A DNA stretch of 64,000 nt, taken from NCBI GenBank assembly GCA_965215225.1, contig OZ244039.1:620001-684000 (forward strand). Reading direction: 5' to 3'. Both the position numbers and the translations under genes were made by a program. The notes under the pieces are model-generated. The model saw only the letters and a list, made by a program, of their open reading frames with translations, ran no database searches and was not told the origin of the DNA. Of this stretch, positions 61,067-64,000 are shown piece by piece; position 1 is the first letter of the stretch; each line of letters opens with the position of its first letter. This DNA is from G965215225 sp965215225 (GTDB lineage: Bacteria > Pseudomonadota > Gammaproteobacteria > CBDBNL01 > JAAOII01).

Positions 61067-64000
61067 ATGGATCAGACAGATAAAATTTTTTTTAATACTG
61101 AAGGATTATCTCAGCAGGAAAGAGAATCTTTTCTTCCGTCTCAGCGAGGAGAACCGGTTGCTGTAGATCAGGATCCTTCTAAGCTCTATGTTATTAAGAG
61201 GAATGGCAAGACAGTTCCTTATGACATAGAGAAGATAGTTGTTGCTATTTCCAAAGCCTATTTGGCGGTTGAAGGGCAATCGGCGGCCGAGTCGTCGCGG
61301 GTGCATGATCAAGCCAACAAGCTGGCAGCGGAAATAACGGAGAATTTTCTTAATCATCATCTTGGACGGCCTATTAATATTGAATATATTCAAGATAAGG
61401 TAGAGCTGGTATTGATGCGTAGTGGCGAGCACCCAATAGCCAGAAGATATGTCTTATATAGAGAAGACAGAGCCAAGAAGCGAGAGGGCAAGGATTCGCG
61501 TAAGAAACAGCTAAGGACTCAAGAGGAAACTCTTGTCCTCACCCAAGCGGATGGAAGTCAAATCACGGTTGCCAAAAAGTTCTTCACTGATCTCATAACG
61601 CGTGCCTGCAAGAATATCAAGGATGTAGATAGCAAGCTATTGATTGCCGAATCTATGAAGGGTCTTTATAAGGGCATGACGATGAAAGATGTTGACGAGG
61701 CCTTCTTAATGACTACCCGCACTTTCATAGAACATGAGCCCCAATATACCTTTGTGGCGGCCAGATTGATGTTGAATCTATTGGCACGTGAGGCGCTGCC
61801 TTTCCTCAATATCTCGGCTCAAGCAGATTTTACTGAGTTGTCCGCTCATTATGGCGATGCATTTAAGCGATCCATTGCTAAGGGGGTAGAGCTTGGGCTG
61901 CTTAATGAAGAGCTGGTTCATTATGATTTGGATAAACTAGCGGCCGCTCTGGATGGGGGGCGTGATGACAAGTTCTCTTATATAGGTTTGCGCACCCTTT
62001 ATGATCGTTATTTTCTCCACAGCGGTGATATTCGTTTTGAGTTGCCACAGGTATTCTTTATGCGTGTTGCTATGGGGATTGCTATTAAGGAGGTAGAGAG
62101 AGAAAAGAGAGCCATAGAGTTCTATAACCTATTGTCTAAATTTGACTATATGTGTTCTACCCCCACTTTATTTAATGCTGGCGGCACCCATTCCCAACTT
62201 TCTTCCTGTTATCTCACCACTGTCTCGGATGATCTTCACAGCATATATAAAGCCATCAGTGATAATGCTATGCTTTCCAAATGGGCGGGTGGCTTGGGTA
62301 ATGATTGGACGAGGGTAAGGGCTATGGGGTCTCATATTCAGGGGACTAATGGCAGGTCTCAAGGAGTTGTTCCATTTCTTAAGGTGGCGGATGCCACCGC
62401 AGTTGCGGTTAATCAAGGGGGCAAGAGGAAGGGCGCCCTGTGTTCCTATCTGGAAACCTGGCATCTGGATATTGAGGAATTTCTTGAGCTGCGTAAGAAT
62501 ACTGGCGATGACCGGCGCAGGACTCATGATATGAATACGGCAAACTGGATACCAGATCTTTTTATGAAGCGGCTGAGAGAAGATGGCGACTGGACTCTGT
62601 TTTCTCCATCTGATGTGGTGGATTTGCATGATAGCTATGGGAAGAAGTTTGAGAAGCTCTATGTCGAATATGAGCGCCAAGCCAAAGAAGGCAAGATAAA
62701 GAATTTTAAGAAGATAGCTGCCAAAGAACTATGGCGCAAGATGCTATCTATGCTATATGAAACCGGGCATCCGTGGATCACCTTTAAGGATACTTGTAAT
62801 ATCCGTTCGCCGCAGAAACACTGTGGGGTGATTCACTCTTCTAATCTATGCACTGAGATTACCTTAAACACCAGCGCCGATGAGATAGCTGTATGTAATC
62901 TAGGCTCGGTGAATCTATTACAGCATTTTGATAAGGGGAAACTAGATGTTGCTAAGCTGAAGGCAACGGTCAGGACGGCGGTGAGGATGCTAGACAATGT
63001 GATAGACATCAATTATTATCCAGTAGCCGAAGCGCGCAACTCCAATATCAGACATCGCCCCATAGGCTTGGGTCTGATGGGAATTCAGGATGTTCTTCAT
63101 CAAGCCCATATTTCTTATGCCAGCGATGAGGCTGTGGATTTAATGGATAGGACTATGGAACAGCTAAGCTACTTTGCCTTGGAAGCTTCTAGTGATCTGG
63201 CCGCCGAGAGGGGGAGTTATCATACTTATGAGGGCTCATTATGGTCGCAAGCTATCTTACCTATTGATTCTATTAGGCTGTTGAAGAAGGAGCGCGGGGA
63301 GGAATTGGTTGAACTGGACGAGGAGGCAAGGATGGACTGGGATGCTTTGCGGAGGAAGATCAAGCAACAAAAGATGCGCAACTCTAATGTTCTTGCTATA
63401 GCGCCTACTGCAACCATTGCGAATATAGTGGGGGTGAGTCAGTCTATTGAACCGCTCTTTCAGAATCTCTATGTTAAATCTAACCTCTCTGGTGAATTCA
63501 CCATTGTCAATTCCTATCTGGTCAATGACCTAAAGAAGCTCGGCCTTTGGGATAATGTGATGCTCAATGACCTTAAATACTATGATGGTAGTGTTCAGCA
63601 TATCAGTCGTATTCCAGACAAGATCAAGAGGCTCTATCTTACTGCTTTTGAACTGGACCCAGTCTGGTTGATAGAAGCAGCCGCTAGGCGGCAAAAGTGG
63701 ATTGATCAAGGTCAGTCCCTCAATATATATATAGCCGAGCCCAGCGGCAAGAAATTAGACGAGGTCTATCAATTAGCATGGTTACGCGGTCTTAAGACTA
63801 CCTACTATCTCAGATCTCGTAGCAAGACTCGCACTGAAAAATCCACCTTAGAGCGAACGAGCCTCAATCGTGTTTCACTGCCAGAAGTTCATCAAGAAGT
63901 TCATCAAGAAATTCATCAGGAGGCTCATCAAAACGATAACGAGGAGATTGTCGCCAAGCAGACAGCGACTAATGGCAATGGCTCTAATGGTCCTATGGTT
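61067..64000 (+). CDS. nrdA: Class I ribonucleoside-diphosphate reductase large subunit (partial, runs off the window)
   Basis: Reduces ribonucleotides to deoxyribonucleotides together with a radical-bearing NrdB. 978 codons are open to the window end. An ATP-cone (about residues 41-130, YVIKRNGKTVPYDIEKI to ARRYVLYRED) gives allosteric on/off control by ATP and dATP. Active-site features are SSCYLTT (about residue 380, first redox Cys), NLCTEI (about 590, thiyl Cys and Glu), NLGSVNL, and the APTATIANIVGVSQSIEP loop. Start is the ATG at 61067, with GAGG eight bases upstream; an in-frame TTG 14 codons earlier is less likely. Near the end, a 12-base DNA repeat encodes EVHQEVHQEIHQEAHQ. The redox-active C-terminal Cys pair is outside the window. 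Confidence 0.94.
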   Translation, partial: MDQTDKIFFNTEGLSQQERESFLPSQRGEPVAVDQDPSKLYVIKRNGKTVPYDIEKIVVAISKAYLAVEGQSAAESSRVHDQANKLAAEITENFLNHHLGRPINIEYIQDKVELVLMRSGEHPIARRYVLYREDRAKKREGKDSRKKQLRTQEETLVLTQADGSQITVAKKFFTDLITRACKNIKDVDSKLLIAESMKGLYKGMTMKDVDEAFLMTTRTFIEHEPQYTFVAARLMLNLLAREALPFLNISAQADFTELSAHYGDAFKRSIAKGVELGLLNEELVHYDLDKLAAALDGGRDDKFSYIGLRTLYDRYFLHSGDIRFELPQVFFMRVAMGIAIKEVEREKRAIEFYNLLSKFDYMCSTPTLFNAGGTHSQLSSCYLTTVSDDLHSIYKAISDNAMLSKWAGGLGNDWTRVRAMGSHIQGTNGRSQGVVPFLKVADATAVAVNQGGKRKGALCSYLETWHLDIEEFLELRKNTGDDRRRTHDMNTANWIPDLFMKRLREDGDWTLFSPSDVVDLHDSYGKKFEKLYVEYERQAKEGKIKNFKKIAAKELWRKMLSMLYETGHPWITFKDTCNIRSPQKHCGVIHSSNLCTEITLNTSADEIAVCNLGSVNLLQHFDKGKLDVAKLKATVRTAVRMLDNVIDINYYPVAEARNSNIRHRPIGLGLMGIQDVLHQAHISYASDEAVDLMDRTMEQLSYFALEASSDLAAERGSYHTYEGSLWSQAILPIDSIRLLKKERGEELVELDEEARMDWDALRRKIKQQKMRNSNVLAIAPTATIANIVGVSQSIEPLFQNLYVKSNLSGEFTIVNSYLVNDLKKLGLWDNVMLNDLKYYDGSVQHISRIPDKIKRLYLTAFELDPVWLIEAAARRQKWIDQGQSLNIYIAEPSGKKLDEVYQLAWLRGLKTTYYLRSRSKTRTEKSTLERTSLNRVSLPEVHQEVHQEIHQEAHQNDNEEIVAKQTATNGNGSNGPMV

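Overview
The window looks like a chromosome segment of a gammaproteobacterium. The evidence is a fabA-fabB unsaturated fatty acid pair, mreBCD followed by a YhdP-type AsmA-like protein, a pcm-nlpD neighbourhood, a class I adenylylatable glutamine synthetase, a single-chain serine dehydratase, a CcmA-type heme exporter ATPase, and a cytochrome b with the PVWY Qo motif known from beta/gammaproteobacteria. Base composition is moderately AT-rich, genes are tightly packed and often overlap by 4 bases, and many starts lack a clear Shine-Dalgarno. I cannot name the species. No rRNA, convincing tRNA, intact insertion sequence or CRISPR array was seen.

Region 1 (1-41850) is an ordinary, dense housekeeping chromosome. 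In order: an RND efflux pair and a GT4 sugar-phosphate transferase (283-5715); a complete branched-chain amino acid ABC importer livK-H-M-G-F on the minus strand, with a terminator between livK and livH (5698-10669); glyA-sdaA, which links glycine, serine and pyruvate, then lepA, ppa and fabA-fabB (10807-17696); a family 2 glycosyltransferase facing a lipid-flippase-like ABC exporter; dusA, pcm, a DUF368/PopT undecaprenyl-phosphate translocase and an NlpD-like amidase activator (20636-23916); yhdP-mreD-mreC-mreB (cell shape and envelope); gatCAB-coaD; an unrecognised 341-residue protein; glnA; petABC (bc1 complex); a lone ccmA; and mnmG.

Region 2 (41850-57524) is an accessory island between mnmG and gyrA built from duplicated gene pieces and tandem repeats. 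It holds a HARE-HTH restriction-endonuclease-like gene whose 3' end is reiterated three times, a seven-copy array of about 80 bp, and two N-terminally truncated copies of one DNA methyltransferase plus a third copy reduced to its last 80 bases. Each methyltransferase copy faces a paralogue of a two-TM coiled-coil membrane protein. A second, different methyltransferase fused to a GIY-YIG/T5orf172 domain carries an 18-G tract that puts its two halves out of frame. A DUF4145 protein, a 1,989-residue GLUG-repeat lipoprotein and broken copies of the gyrA 5' end (one stray at 47842, several stacked in front of gyrA) complete the island. Four minus-strand genes share the same leader around their start, and two of these leaders also share the same promoter block.

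Region 3 (57525-64000) returns to core genes: gyrA, an unusual 0.6 kb array of SD-like and CTATATATAG palindromic repeats, and a class I ribonucleotide reductase large subunit (nrdA) that runs off the right edge. The array core matches the core of the NrdR box, so it may be an expanded regulatory array for nrdA or a mobile-type repeat.
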